Assembly: GCA_006226595.1 (NCBI GenBank)
Contig: SBGP01000109.1
Coordinates: 1 to 64,000 of the forward strand
Origin: Deltaproteobacteria bacterium
Lineage (GTDB): Bacteria; Myxococcota_A; UBA796; GCA-2862545
Reading direction: 5' to 3'
Length of the DNA stretch: 64,000 nucleotides
Shown here: positions 8,325 to 17,721 of the stretch, in pieces
How the letters are laid out: each line of letters begins with the position of its first letter
Numbering within the stretch: position 1 is the first letter of the stretch
The notes under the pieces: model-generated
The model's database searches: none
What the model was told of the DNA's origin: nothing
The model's input: only the letters and a program-made list of their open reading frames with translations
Made by a program: the position numbers and the translations under genes

Positions 8325-9200
8325 ATGGACCTCATCGCCTGCCGCTACTTCGTCGAGACCGTCCGCGCCGGCACCATCACCGACGCCGCCCGCAGCCTGG
8401 GCCTGTCCCGTCCGACCCTCTCCCGGCGCCTCACCGCCCTCGAGGAGGAGCTCGGCCTCGCGCTGCTACACCGCACGACCCGCGCCGTGCGGCCGACCCG
8501 AGCGGGGCAGCGCCTCTACGATCGCCTGGTTCCCGTACTCAGCGACCTCGACGGCATCGAAGCCTCACTCCACGAGGAGCGGGACGAGGTCGCCGGTCGC
8601 CTGGTCGTCAGCGTGCCCCCGCCCATGGCCCCCGAGGTCGCGCGTCTGCTCGTACAGCTTCGCGACGCCCACCCGCTCCTCGAAGTCGACCTGCGGGTCG
8701 AGGGCCGACTCGTCGATCTCCGCGACGAGGTCGAGGTCGCGCTGCGTGCCGGACCATCGCCCGACGCCGACGTCGTTCAGCGCGTGCTCGCCCGCAGTCC
8801 AATCCGGGCCGTCGCTTCTCCCGCCTACCTCGACGCGCACGGCATGCCTGCGGAGCTGCCAGACCTCGCACACCACACGCTGCTGCTCGGACGCCGCGCC
8901 GACGGCCCCTTGCGAGACACCTGGCCCCTGCGATCGGGCGAGCGGCTGCCCGTTCGCGGCCGCTTCGCCAGCGACGACCAGCGCGCCCTTCTCCACGCCG
9001 CCATCGCCGGCGCGGGTATCGCGCTGATGAGCGAGGTCACCTATCGCGAGGCGCTCGCCGCTGGACAGCTCGCGCTCGTTCTCGAGGACCAGCTCGGCAC
9101 CGAGCTCCCCCTGTATGCGGTGTTCGCCCAGCGAAGCCGCCAGCCCGCCCGCATCCGCGCGTTCGTGGATGCGGCGGCCAGCCACTTCGAGCGCCGCTGA
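8325..9200 (+). CDS. LysR-family transcriptional regulator
   Basis: 291 aa. A canonical N-terminal winged HTH occupies residues 1-60 (FVETVRAGTITDAARSLG, then RPTLSRRLTALEEELG and LLHRTTRAVRPT). The periplasmic-binding-like effector domain follows to the end. The start is the ATG giving the usual MDLIACRYF beginning; an in-frame upstream extension is unlike any LysR N-terminus. The effector is unknown. LysR proteins commonly regulate the divergent neighbour, here the small barrel-like gene. Confidence 0.93.
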   Translation: MDLIACRYFVETVRAGTITDAARSLGLSRPTLSRRLTALEEELGLALLHRTTRAVRPTRAGQRLYDRLVPVLSDLDGIEASLHEERDEVAGRLVVSVPPPMAPEVARLLVQLRDAHPLLEVDLRVEGRLVDLRDEVEVALRAGPSPDADVVQRVLARSPIRAVASPAYLDAHGMPAELPDLAHHTLLLGRRADGPLRDTWPLRSGERLPVRGRFASDDQRALLHAAIAGAGIALMSEVTYREALAAGQLALVLEDQLGTELPLYAVFAQRSRQPARIRAFVDAAASHFERR

Positions 9201-9210
9201 TCAGCCGCGA

Positions 9211-9681
9211 TCAGGGAACCTCGAGCACCATGTCGTCGTAGACCATCTCGTAGGTCGTGTCGCCGATGGTCGCGGCCACGGAGAGCTGCACGGTCGCCCC
9301 GTCCCACGCGAGCAGCTCCTCCTCGGTCTGGGCGGACAGCGGGAACGCGGTGTTGGTCTCCCACACGCCGCCGTCCTCGAACGCCGGCAGCCGCGCGAAC
9401 ACGTCCTCCGTGGGCCCGTCCTCCACCGACATGCGCATGACGAGCAGCACGCCTTCGGACGCATCGTCCTCGAACTCGAAGCCGAGCCACACGCTGTAGG
9501 CGCCGGGAACGCCGCCCACCACGAGAGCCTCGCCGCCGCAGAACGGCGTGATCGGGTTCGCATCCATGCCCACGCGCAGCGCGTCTCCGCAGATCGCGGG
9601 CGCGTCGTCGTCGACGGCGAGCGGCGCGGGCTCGGGGGTGCAGGCGGCGAGGGCGAGAAGGCTGAAGGTCAGGAAGCGCAT
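9211..9681 (-). CDS. Small lipoprotein of unknown function
   Basis: 156 aa. The lipobox LLALAAC gives Cys14. The mature part is acidic with two further Cys (ICGD and FCGG), which may form a disulfide. Beta-rich sequence such as YSVWLGFEFEDD and VQLSVAATIGDTTYEMVYDD suggests an immunoglobulin-like or jelly-roll fold. No family recognised. The start is the ATG at 9681; the longer open frame upstream is low-complexity antisense to the Asp repeat of the divergent gene. Confidence 0.75.
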   Translation of the reverse strand: MRFLTFSLLALAACTPEPAPLAVDDDAPAICGDALRVGMDANPITPFCGGEALVVGGVPGAYSVWLGFEFEDDASEGVLLVMRMSVEDGPTEDVFARLPAFEDGGVWETNTAFPLSAQTEEELLAWDGATVQLSVAATIGDTTYEMVYDDMVLEVP

Positions 9682-9859
9682 GGTGTTCTCCAGGTGATGC
9701 TGGGGACACTCCGAGAACCGTGCCAGCCACAAACCCGCATGATTGGCGGATCTGACTCCTGGCCTGGACGCCGAGTGACGACAGCTGTCGCCGATCGAGG
9801 ACAGTCGCGGCGAGCACGACGGCGTGCACTGGGGCACACTCCCCACATCCGAGGTCCAC

Positions 9860-11377
9860 ATGTCTCGCTCCCTGGTCTGGCTCGCCCTCCTCCTCGCCCT
9901 CCCCGCCTGCACCGCGGACGAGACGAGTGAGGACACCGCCGAGTCCGACACGGACACCGACACCGACGCAGACGCCGACACCGACGCGGATGCCGACACC
10001 GACGCGGATACCGATACCGACGCGGATGCTGATACCGACGCGGATGCCGATACCGACACGGACACCGATCCCTGGGTCGATGCGACAACGACGAACCACG
10101 GGTTCACCCCGAGCACCGCGGTGATCCTCAACCCCGAGCGCGGTTTCTACCGAACCACGAACCTGCGCGTGGCGCGCAACCTCGACGGCATCCGCGACGC
10201 CGGGTCCACGCTGGCATTCAGCTACGTGCACCTCGGCGACTACCGCGACCGCGACCTCGACCAGACCGTGCTCGACGAGGCCACCGCGGGCTTTGCCGCC
10301 GCACGCAGCGCCGGCATCAAGATCGTGCTCCGCTTCGCCTACAGCCAGTCACTCAGCGACCCGGACGCCTCGAAGGCCCAGATCCTGCGCCACATCTCGC
10401 AGCTCGAGCCGCTGATCACCGCGAACCGCGACGTGATCGCCGTCGTCCAGGCCGGGTTCATCGGCGCCTGGGGCGAGTGGCACACGTCGAGCAATGGCTT
10501 GCTCGACACGCCCCAGGACAAGTTCGACATCCTCGACGCGCTGGTCGACGTGGTCCCCGTCGACCGCGTCGTGCAGCTCCGCAACCCGGTGCACAAAGAG
10601 GAAGGCTACGGAGGCCCACTCACCGAGGCCCAGGCCTTCTCGGGCAGCTACGCCGCGCGCGTCGGGCATCACAACGACTGCTTCCTCGCCAGCGACACCG
10701 ACTTCGGCACCTACCCGTCCGACCGCATCGAGGAGGTGAAGGACTTCGTCGCCGCCGAGACGCGCTTCCTTCCCATGGGCGGCGAGACCTGCGCGCTCAA
10801 TCCCCCGCGGTCGCGGTGCGCCACCGCGCTCGCCGAGCTGGCGCGCCTGCACTTCTCGTACATCAACCACGAGTGGCATCCGGACGTCGTCGCCTCGTGG
10901 ACCACGGATGGCTGCCGCACCGAGATCGAGCAGCGCCTGGGCTATCGCCTGGCCCTGACCTCGGCGGACTTCCCGTCCGAGGCCCCGCCGGGCGGTGTGA
11001 TGCCGGTGACCCTGAACCTCGAGAACACCGGCTTCGCGGCGCCGTTCAACCCGCGTCCCGTGGACCTCGTGCTCAGCGGCCCGGAGACCGTGTGGGCGTC
11101 GATGGGGGTCGACGTGCGCACCCTCGAGCCCGGAGATCACGTGCTCGGCGGCCGGTTCTCCCTGCCGCTGGACCTCGCCCCCGGGACCTACCAGGTGGTG
11201 CTCTCGCTGCCCGACGCGGCGGCCAGCCTGGCCGGCGACAGCCGCTACGCCATCCAGCTCGCCAACGACGGGGTGTGGGACGGCTCCCGCAATGTGCTCG
11301 GCAGCGTCGAGATCCGCGACACGGCCGCGGGCTCGATCGGCACGTTCACGAGCTTCGCGCGTCTTCCGTCGCGATGA
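9860..11377 (+). CDS. DUF4874/DUF4832 lipoprotein with Asp-rich stalk
   Basis: 505 aa. The lipobox ALPAC gives Cys17. Residues 26-75 are a stalk of alternating Asp with Thr/Ala. A TIM-barrel-like DUF4874 domain follows (NPERGFYR, SYVHLGDYRDRDLD, KIVLRFAYSQ, GFIGAWGEWH), then the DUF4832 beta-rich domain. The family is found in exported proteins of bacteria acting on glycans; GAWGEWH resembles glycosidase active-site strands, but no activity is established. It is probably displayed on the cell surface by the stalk. The start at the ATG gives the signal peptide directly. Confidence 0.85.
   Translation: MSRSLVWLALLLALPACTADETSEDTAESDTDTDTDADADTDADADTDADTDTDADADTDADADTDTDTDPWVDATTTNHGFTPSTAVILNPERGFYRTTNLRVARNLDGIRDAGSTLAFSYVHLGDYRDRDLDQTVLDEATAGFAAARSAGIKIVLRFAYSQSLSDPDASKAQILRHISQLEPLITANRDVIAVVQAGFIGAWGEWHTSSNGLLDTPQDKFDILDALVDVVPVDRVVQLRNPVHKEEGYGGPLTEAQAFSGSYAARVGHHNDCFLASDTDFGTYPSDRIEEVKDFVAAETRFLPMGGETCALNPPRSRCATALAELARLHFSYINHEWHPDVVASWTTDGCRTEIEQRLGYRLALTSADFPSEAPPGGVMPVTLNLENTGFAAPFNPRPVDLVLSGPETVWASMGVDVRTLEPGDHVLGGRFSLPLDLAPGTYQVVLSLPDAAASLAGDSRYAIQLANDGVWDGSRNVLGSVEIRDTAAGSIGTFTSFARLPSR
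9946..10075. repeat. Asp-Thr/Asp-Ala dipeptide repeat region
   Basis: A run of GACACC/GACGCG/GATGCC-type hexamers, about 20 units, encoding the acidic stalk after the lipobox. The same type of repeat occurs in the lipoprotein at 36.5-37.4 kb. Confidence 0.85.
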
Positions 11378-12221
11378 GCGTCGGCATGCCTCGCGCCAGC
11401 CATCCCAGCGCGAAGCCCACGGCACCGACGAAGAAGCCGTAGGCGTAGGCGCTCGCCGAGACCACGGTCAGGTCGAGCAGCGCGAAGTACACGCCGTTGA
11501 GCCCGCCGTTGAACGCGAACCACAGCAGGGCGAGGGTCGTGAAGCAGCTGGTCATGGCCCATGCCAGCGGCATCGCCACCCGCCGGTTCGCCGCGGCGAC
11601 GATGGCGACGAGCACCGCGGTGGGCAGGGCCACGGCGACCAGCGCAATCACGTAGGGCCAGACGCCCGGATCGGGTGCCGGCGCGTAAGCACCGGCGATG
11701 GCGAGCTGTGCGCCCCCGAGGAGCAGCACGAGGGCCAGGGCCAGCACCGGAGCCGCGGCGGCGAGTCCCGCGCACAGCACCGCCACGCCGATCGACCGCC
11801 GACCGTCGAAGTCCGTGTAGCGCACGATCGCCAGGCTTCCGAGCAACCCGCCGACCACGAGGCCAACGACGTCCGCCGCGCAGGTCGCCAGCCACATCAG
11901 GCCCTGCTCGAGCGGGCCTCCGAACACCAGGCCGCCAGCGTGGACGCCGACGAACGCGAAGTAGGCGTAGGGCAGCGCGCGAACCACCACCAGCGGAAGG
12001 CCCGCGACGATCGCCGTGGTCGCTCGTCCGTCGACCCAGCTCACGAGCATGGCCGCCACCGGCACCCACAGCATCGACGCGAGCACGGCGGTCGGGCCGA
12101 CGAAGATGGCGTGGGCTTCGCGGTCTCCGCCGAGCATGCCGGTCGCCACCAGCTCCAGCGCGAGAACCGGCACGATCAGCAGCAGCGCGCCGAGCGCGAT
12201 GGCGGGGGCGCGTCCGCTCAA
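11346..12221 (-). CDS. Polytopic membrane protein, third gene of the HELCH operon
   Basis: 291 aa, with about eight hydrophobic helices spread over the whole length, alternating with short Arg-containing loops. No family recognised. The start is taken as TTG at 12221, which overlaps the stop of the preceding lipoprotein gene (TTGA); all longer extensions lie inside that gene. The overlap implies translational coupling. The 3' end overlaps the end of the convergent DUF4832 gene by 32 bases. Confidence 0.75.
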   Translation of the reverse strand: MSGRAPAIALGALLLIVPVLALELVATGMLGGDREAHAIFVGPTAVLASMLWVPVAAMLVSWVDGRATTAIVAGLPLVVVRALPYAYFAFVGVHAGGLVFGGPLEQGLMWLATCAADVVGLVVGGLLGSLAIVRYTDFDGRRSIGVAVLCAGLAAAAPVLALALVLLLGGAQLAIAGAYAPAPDPGVWPYVIALVAVALPTAVLVAIVAAANRRVAMPLAWAMTSCFTTLALLWFAFNGGLNGVYFALLDLTVVSASAYAYGFFVGAVGFALGWLARGMPTLIATEDARSS

Positions 12222-12784
12222 GGCGCGACCGGCTCGAACTCGGCGGGCCGCCCGGTCTCGTCCCACGCGACGACCCGCTGCTTCTCGATCTTGTCGCCGC
12301 TGCGCTTCTCGATGGCGGCGATGCGTCCGGCCTCGAAGTGGGTGCGCACGTCCCACTGCCCGTCGCCATCGAAGTCCGCGACGTCGACGGTGCGCTGTCC
12401 ACGGCCGTCGTAGCCATAGGTGAGCGCCATGTCCCAGCTGCCGTCCGCGTTGCGGTCGACCTCGTAGGACGCAAGCTTTCCGGCGTCGGTATACGCCAGT
12501 CGGTAGTTCACCTTCTGGCCGTCCGCGTCCATGCGAATCGCCGTCGGCCGACCCGCGGCGTCGTTGTCGATCAGCGCGCTCCCCGGCCGATCCCCGAGGT
12601 AGTCCATGCGCACGACGTGCCCCTTCGCGTCGCCCAGGCAGCTGTCGGCGCGACGCTCCTTGGCACCCGGGTCGAGCTTGTCAGGGTGGTACTGCAGCAT
12701 CAGCTCCATCAGCGTCGGACACGGCACCTCGCTGAGCTCGGGCTCGGCGCTGCCACAGGCGAGCAGGAGCGCGAGGAGCGTCAC
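12218..12784 (-). CDS. Lipoprotein with EF-hand-like Asp motifs
   Basis: 188 aa. GTG start overlapping the preceding stop by four bases (GTGA). The lipobox LLALLLAC gives a Cys near residue 10. The mature protein has repeats such as DRNADGSWDM and DFDGDGQWDV, spaced about 30 residues apart, each on a beta hairpin; these look like calcium-binding loops of the FG-GAP/EF-hand type. It is the middle gene of a three-gene operon between a protein with an HELCH motif and a polytopic membrane protein. The function is unknown; its export suggests it faces the periplasm or surface. Confidence 0.78.
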   Translation of the reverse strand: MTLLALLLACGSAEPELSEVPCPTLMELMLQYHPDKLDPGAKERRADSCLGDAKGHVVRMDYLGDRPGSALIDNDAAGRPTAIRMDADGQKVNYRLAYTDAGKLASYEVDRNADGSWDMALTYGYDGRGQRTVDVADFDGDGQWDVRTHFEAGRIAAIEKRSGDKIEKQRVVAWDETGRPAEFEPVAP

Positions 12785-14481
12785 ACCCGCCACCGGGTAG
12801 GCACGAGCACGCCGAGCTGCGCGAGGCTCGCGGCGACCTCGGGCTCGACGGCGTCGATGTCCCCGGCGAGCAGTGCGTCGGCGGCCGCCGGGTCCAGGTC
12901 GAGCACGAGCAGGTCCTTGCCCGGCTTCGCGATCAGCACCGCCGCATCGCCCTCGGGCACCTCGTCGAGTCCGCCGATACCGTCGCCCTCCCGGTACACG
13001 TCGCCTGCCTCCACCGCGTCCGCGAAGGCCACCGGGTCGCGCGAGGTGCGAACGATGTGGGCACCGTCGATCAGCGCGAGCTCGACCTCGCCGCTTCCCG
13101 CGAGGATGCGGGGCGCATCCGGGCCCGGTCGCACCGTTGCCACCGCCGTCTCGAAGGCGATGAGATCGGACAGCTCGGGCTCCTCGTCGACGGCCCACCG
13201 CGCGAAGCGCGTCGGAAGCGGCTCGCGCGTCCACGCGTCGTGCTCCGCGAAGCGGTGGGCGGTGTCGGGCTCGAGCAGTCGCGACGCGTTGGGCACCGCG
13301 CTGTCGATGCCCTCGCCCAGTTGCTCCCAGGCCGAACCCCAGCCGTCGACCAGCGGGTAGCCCACCCCGAACACGTGATCGGCGGGCGGCAGCACCCACT
13401 CCTCGACGAGCTCCTGGTAGTCGGCGAGCACCTGGGACAGGCGGGCCTCGGCGTCGAGACCCTGACCGCTGCGGGTCGCGGGAATGCCGTCGGCGAGGTG
13501 CTCGATCATCGCGAGCAGCGCGTCCGCGGACTCGCCCTCGGTCTCGTGCCACACGGTGAGCAGCCGCCAGCCCACGTCCTGGAGCATCCACCGCGCTCGA
13601 CCGGCTTCCGGCGTGGGCGCGAGCGGCGCCGGCTCGCGGAGGCCGAACACGCCGTGGAGCACGTCGAGCACCCTTGCCTCGAGCGCATCGAGATCCGGGG
13701 CCATGCCGCCGCCGGCGACCGCGAAGCGGCGCGCGAAGTAGGCGAAGGCCTCGGAGCGCAGGCGCCGTCCGTGTCCGTCGGCGTAGGCCATGCCGTCGCT
13801 GCACAGGTCGATGGTCGCCCACAGGTTGGGGACCGGCCGCCCTTCGCGGCGCGTACGGGCGATGGCGGCGAGCTCGCGGTCCACGAAGCGCAGGCCATCG
13901 GCGAGGCGCTGACGCGCGTGCAGGTCGTCCGTCCACGGCGCGGCGACGCGCTCGCACTCAGCGCAGAAGGTGCGGAAGAGAGCCCCACCGCCGCGGTGGT
14001 CGTCGCAGCGCAAGAGCAGGGCCTCGTCGAAGAAGTACCAGAGCGCCACCGGCAGCAGCTCGGCGAGGCGCGACGCGGTCGCGAGCGCGAGTGGCGACTG
14101 GGCGGGCCACCACCCGAAGCCCACCAGGCCGTGGCACAGCTCGTGGGTGGTCCACTTCGCGCGGTGGCCGGGGTTGAAGCCGCCGATCGGCAGGTCGTGG
14201 CGGAAGCTCTGGTACTTCGGCTCGGGAAGCACGCCAGCGGCCCACTCGGGAGCCAGCGCCAGCTCGGGCTGCTGCGCGGGCACCCAGTCCTCGGGCAGGT
14301 CACCCGTGGAGCGGTGCTCGTAGTGGAACAGGAACAGTCCGGCGTCCCCGGCCATGCGCGCCACGCGGCGGGCGGCTGGAGTGCGGGTAAGGTCGCGCTC
14401 GGGCACCAGCGGCAGGCTCGGGGCGGGTCGCTGAAGCTCGGCGAGCAGGGCTTCGAGGGCGTGATCAGGCGAGATGAGCAT
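12781..14481 (-). CDS. Uncharacterised protein with HELCH (HExxH) motif
   Basis: 566 aa, no signal peptide. HELCH at residues 113-117 sits in WTTHELCHGLVGFGW and matches the zincin HExxH signature. A Cys/His cluster follows about 60-80 residues later (RCDDHRGG, TFCAEC). The C-terminal 90 residues resemble a small winged-helix/PqqD-like module (LDLDPAAADALLAG, then ASLAQLGVLVP); that similarity is weak. The expected location is cytoplasmic. It starts a three-gene operon with overlapping genes encoding an exported lipoprotein and a membrane protein, and is divergent from a giant WD40-type gene 84 bp away. Metal-dependent hydrolysis is an inference; no known family fits. Confidence 0.72.
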   Translation of the reverse strand: MLISPDHALEALLAELQRPAPSLPLVPERDLTRTPAARRVARMAGDAGLFLFHYEHRSTGDLPEDWVPAQQPELALAPEWAAGVLPEPKYQSFRHDLPIGGFNPGHRAKWTTHELCHGLVGFGWWPAQSPLALATASRLAELLPVALWYFFDEALLLRCDDHRGGGALFRTFCAECERVAAPWTDDLHARQRLADGLRFVDRELAAIARTRREGRPVPNLWATIDLCSDGMAYADGHGRRLRSEAFAYFARRFAVAGGGMAPDLDALEARVLDVLHGVFGLREPAPLAPTPEAGRARWMLQDVGWRLLTVWHETEGESADALLAMIEHLADGIPATRSGQGLDAEARLSQVLADYQELVEEWVLPPADHVFGVGYPLVDGWGSAWEQLGEGIDSAVPNASRLLEPDTAHRFAEHDAWTREPLPTRFARWAVDEEPELSDLIAFETAVATVRPGPDAPRILAGSGEVELALIDGAHIVRTSRDPVAFADAVEAGDVYREGDGIGGLDEVPEGDAAVLIAKPGKDLLVLDLDPAAADALLAGDIDAVEPEVAASLAQLGVLVPTRWRV

Positions 14482-14565
14482 GCGCCTGTCTATCGCGATG
14501 CCCCCTGGTAGGCTTCGGGCCGGTGCGCGCTTTCGCAGATCGCGGCGCCGCCGTGGAGGGTGGGC

Positions 14566-17500
14566 ATGAGCGACTGGCCGTCGATGGTGGCTGCGGGCGG
14601 ATCTTGGGCCGACCCCGCACTTCGCGCGCAGATCGACGCGCGCACTCCCGAGCGCATGGACGAGTGGGTGTCCCTCGCGATGGCCCTGCCCCCAGACCAC
14701 CCCGCCCATCAGGCGTGCGCCGCGTGGCTCGCCACCGACGCGGGCGCCGCGTGCGTGTGGCTCCGAGGCCCTGTCCGCGAACGATCGAGCGACGCGCCGG
14801 CCCCCTCTGGCCCACAGACCTTCACCGGGCACCGACGAGAGCCCAAGGGCGCCGTGGTCGCAGGCAACCGCGTGGTGTCGCACTCCGAGCACGAGCTGGT
14901 GGTCTGGGACGACCGTGGCACCCTTCTCCACCGCGAAGAGGGCTACGACAAGCCGCTGACCAGCCTGGTGCTGCTCCCCGGCCATCGGGTCGTGGGCCTC
15001 GCCAACCAGCCGGAGCTGGCGGTGCTCGACCTGGGCACGGGCACGCGGGTCGGCACCCTCTCGGGGCAGTACCAGGGCGGCGGGCTCGTCGATGCACGGG
15101 GTCGGCTCGTGACCTGGGGCATGGCCGTCCACCTGTGGGATCCCGCCACCTGTGCGCACCTGGGCTCGATCGAGGGCGGCCACACGCAGTGGATGGCGGG
15201 GGGCACGCTGCTCGCCGACGGGCGACTGCTCACCTGGTCCCGGGACCGCACCCTGGTCGTGTGGAACCTCGACGAGGCCTGCGTCGACGCCGTGCTCAAG
15301 GGGCATCGCGACGTCGTCCGCACGGCCATCGAGCTCGACGACGGGCGCGTGGCATCACTCTCGGAGGACAAGACCCTCAAGCTGTGGGACGTGACGCCGA
15401 ACCCGAAGAAGCGCGGCAAGCCCATCAAGGCGGCCGCCAGCCTCAAGACCGGTCAGCAGTACGGCCTGGGCGCCGTGGGCGCGGCGAACCGTCTGCTCGC
15501 CTGGTTTCACGGCGGTACGGTCCAGGTGTGGGACGTCGACTCCGGCGCGCGCATCGACGAGCGCAAGCAGACCCACGTGGCCGACGCCCGGCGTCTCGGC
15601 GAGCAGGTGCTCTCCTGGGGCATGAGCGGCCTGCGACGGTGGACCCTCGCCGGAGACCCGGACGACGCGGTCCTCTATGCGGACAGCCTGTCCCACGCGG
15701 CCGTGGTCGGCGACACCGTGTTCGCCGCCAACTTCGGTGACTACCGCCATGTGTCCCTTGCGAGCGGCAAGGTCGGCGAGGCCCACAAACAGAGCATCGC
15801 CGGCGTGATCCCCGCGGGAGACACGGGCTTTCTCTCGTGGAACGCCTTCGAGAAGACGCTGACGCGGCATCCCCTCGCGACGAGCGCCCCCGCCGCGCCC
15901 GCGCCAGCCCCGAGCGCCTGGCGCAACGCCGCCTACCTCGACGAGGCGCGCTACCTGACCTGGGACAAGGGCGGCACCGATTTCGCCGTCCGCGACCGCC
16001 GAAGCGGCGAGGTGGTCGGCACGTGGACCGGCCACCGAGGCGAGATCAGCGGCATCCGCCCGCTCTCCGACGGACGCCTGGTCAGCTGGGGAGGCGACGG
16101 GCTGCACCTGTGGAGCCGCGACGGACAGGGCCAGGCCATCGGCGGGCCCGCCCCGCGCGCGGTGCTCGAGCTCGACGACGGGCGCCTGGCGGCCACGGTG
16201 CGCGGTGAGGGCCAGCTGTTCACCTGGGCCCCGGACGGCACCCCCGGTCCATCCGTGACCCTGCACAAGAAGGCCCTCCACGGCGTGGCGCTCCTCTCGA
16301 GCGGCATGCTGCTCACGTGGGGCGTGGACGCCGGCTTCGACGTGCTCGCCACCGTACGTTCCGGCGCGAAGCTGCGCGCCGTGGCCCGGCTTCCGGCTCC
16401 CGCCCACAGCCGCGGGATGCGCGTCGTCGTCCCCGACCGGGCCCTGCTCTCGGCGACGAAGAAGGCGGACCTCGAGGCGGCGTGGCAGGGGGCGTCGTCC
16501 ACGGCGAGCGGCGGACTCTCGGCACGGTTCGCCCTGTTCCTCGACGACGGCACCGTCCTGCAGATGAGCGACGCCGGGCTCGGGCACCTCAGCTTGCCGA
16601 CGGTGTACCCGCTGCCCACGCCGATCCCCACCGAGGCCACGCCCGTGGCGGGCATCGCGCTCCCGGGCGGACGCTGGGCCGTGTGGAGCGGCGGCGGCCG
16701 CGTGATGTGCGGCGAAGGCACCGCCCAGACCTGGGCCGACAGCGAGGACCGCGGCTACCTGTGGGCCGGATGCGCCGTCGACGGCGAGCGCTTCGCGGCC
16801 TGGGCGGACACGCGCCTCGATCTCTGGGACACGAGCGACGGACACCACACGCGCCTGACCTTCGAGCACGCGCTAGCCGGCGTGACGCCGCTCGGGGACG
16901 GGCGCTTCGCCACCTGGCATCGCCGCGGTACCGCCGTGCACGTGCACGACCGCGACGGCCAGGAGGTGGCAGTACTCGGACCGATGTACGAGGAGGTCTC
17001 CGGAATCGTCACCCTGCCGGCTGGAGGCCTGCTGGTCGCCACCCGCGACGGCCTGTTGTGGCGCTACGACGCGTCACTTGCCCCCGTCGGCGAGCCATGG
17101 GAGGGCGAGGAGATCACGCCCAGCGGCCTGGTTCGCCGCGGAGACCGCATCCTGCTGTACTCCGGAGGCCACACCGCGACCGGCACCCTGCTCGAAGCCG
17201 AGACCCTCGCCGTGGTCGGACGACTCGACGGCGCCCACGACCAGATCCTCGGCATGGAGCGCCTCGCCGACGGTCGGCTGGTGGTGTGGGGCAGTCGCCG
17301 TGGCCTGACCTGGGTGCACCGCCCCGACGGCACGCTCTCGGCGGTGTTGCGCTCGCCGGTGGTGGATGCCGCTCCCACCCACTGCGCAGTGGGCGCCGAG
17401 ATCCTGGTCGGCCGACGGACGTACTTCGAGCGCTATGGCGCTCCTCCCGACGGCGAGGCTCTCGTGCTCACCAGCGGCGAGGACCTCCTCGCGACGCACC

Positions 17501-17721
17501 CGCCGCGCTTCGCGCGCGCCGTCGGCGAGGTCTCCCTGCACTCCTCGGCCGGCAAGGTCGCGGTCTCGGGACCGTCCGGTGGCGCTCGCTGGCCCGGTGC
17601 CGAGGCCCACGGCTACCTCCTCTTCCCGTCGGGTGCGGTGGTCGCCAAGGACGACGGCCAGCCGATCCACCTGCAGCTGCATCGCGGTCTGTCCCCCATC
17701 CGCACCGAGGAGCTCGCGTGA
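14566..17721 (+). CDS. Giant WD40-type beta-propeller protein
   Basis: 1051 aa, no signal peptide. An N-terminal region of about 95 residues is helical. It is followed by many degenerate WD40-like blades, each with LVTWG or VxLWD-type strands (for example RTLVVWNLDE, KTLKLWDVT, LRRWTL, RLDLWDTSD), enough for two or three seven-bladed propellers. GH/D dipeptides (GHRDVVR, GHRGEIS) start several blades. It is probably a cytoplasmic interaction scaffold. The start is the ATG preceded by GGAGGG; a GTG two codons earlier is inside that site. The next gene overlaps it by four bases. Confidence 0.85.
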   Translation: MSDWPSMVAAGGSWADPALRAQIDARTPERMDEWVSLAMALPPDHPAHQACAAWLATDAGAACVWLRGPVRERSSDAPAPSGPQTFTGHRREPKGAVVAGNRVVSHSEHELVVWDDRGTLLHREEGYDKPLTSLVLLPGHRVVGLANQPELAVLDLGTGTRVGTLSGQYQGGGLVDARGRLVTWGMAVHLWDPATCAHLGSIEGGHTQWMAGGTLLADGRLLTWSRDRTLVVWNLDEACVDAVLKGHRDVVRTAIELDDGRVASLSEDKTLKLWDVTPNPKKRGKPIKAAASLKTGQQYGLGAVGAANRLLAWFHGGTVQVWDVDSGARIDERKQTHVADARRLGEQVLSWGMSGLRRWTLAGDPDDAVLYADSLSHAAVVGDTVFAANFGDYRHVSLASGKVGEAHKQSIAGVIPAGDTGFLSWNAFEKTLTRHPLATSAPAAPAPAPSAWRNAAYLDEARYLTWDKGGTDFAVRDRRSGEVVGTWTGHRGEISGIRPLSDGRLVSWGGDGLHLWSRDGQGQAIGGPAPRAVLELDDGRLAATVRGEGQLFTWAPDGTPGPSVTLHKKALHGVALLSSGMLLTWGVDAGFDVLATVRSGAKLRAVARLPAPAHSRGMRVVVPDRALLSATKKADLEAAWQGASSTASGGLSARFALFLDDGTVLQMSDAGLGHLSLPTVYPLPTPIPTEATPVAGIALPGGRWAVWSGGGRVMCGEGTAQTWADSEDRGYLWAGCAVDGERFAAWADTRLDLWDTSDGHHTRLTFEHALAGVTPLGDGRFATWHRRGTAVHVHDRDGQEVAVLGPMYEEVSGIVTLPAGGLLVATRDGLLWRYDASLAPVGEPWEGEEITPSGLVRRGDRILLYSGGHTATGTLLEAETLAVVGRLDGAHDQILGMERLADGRLVVWGSRRGLTWVHRPDGTLSAVLRSPVVDAAPTHCAVGAEILVGRRTYFERYGAPPDGEALVLTSGEDLLATHPPRFARAVGEVSLHSSAGKVAVSGPSGGARWPGAEAHGYLLFPSGAVVAKDDGQPIHLQLHRGLSPIRTEELA

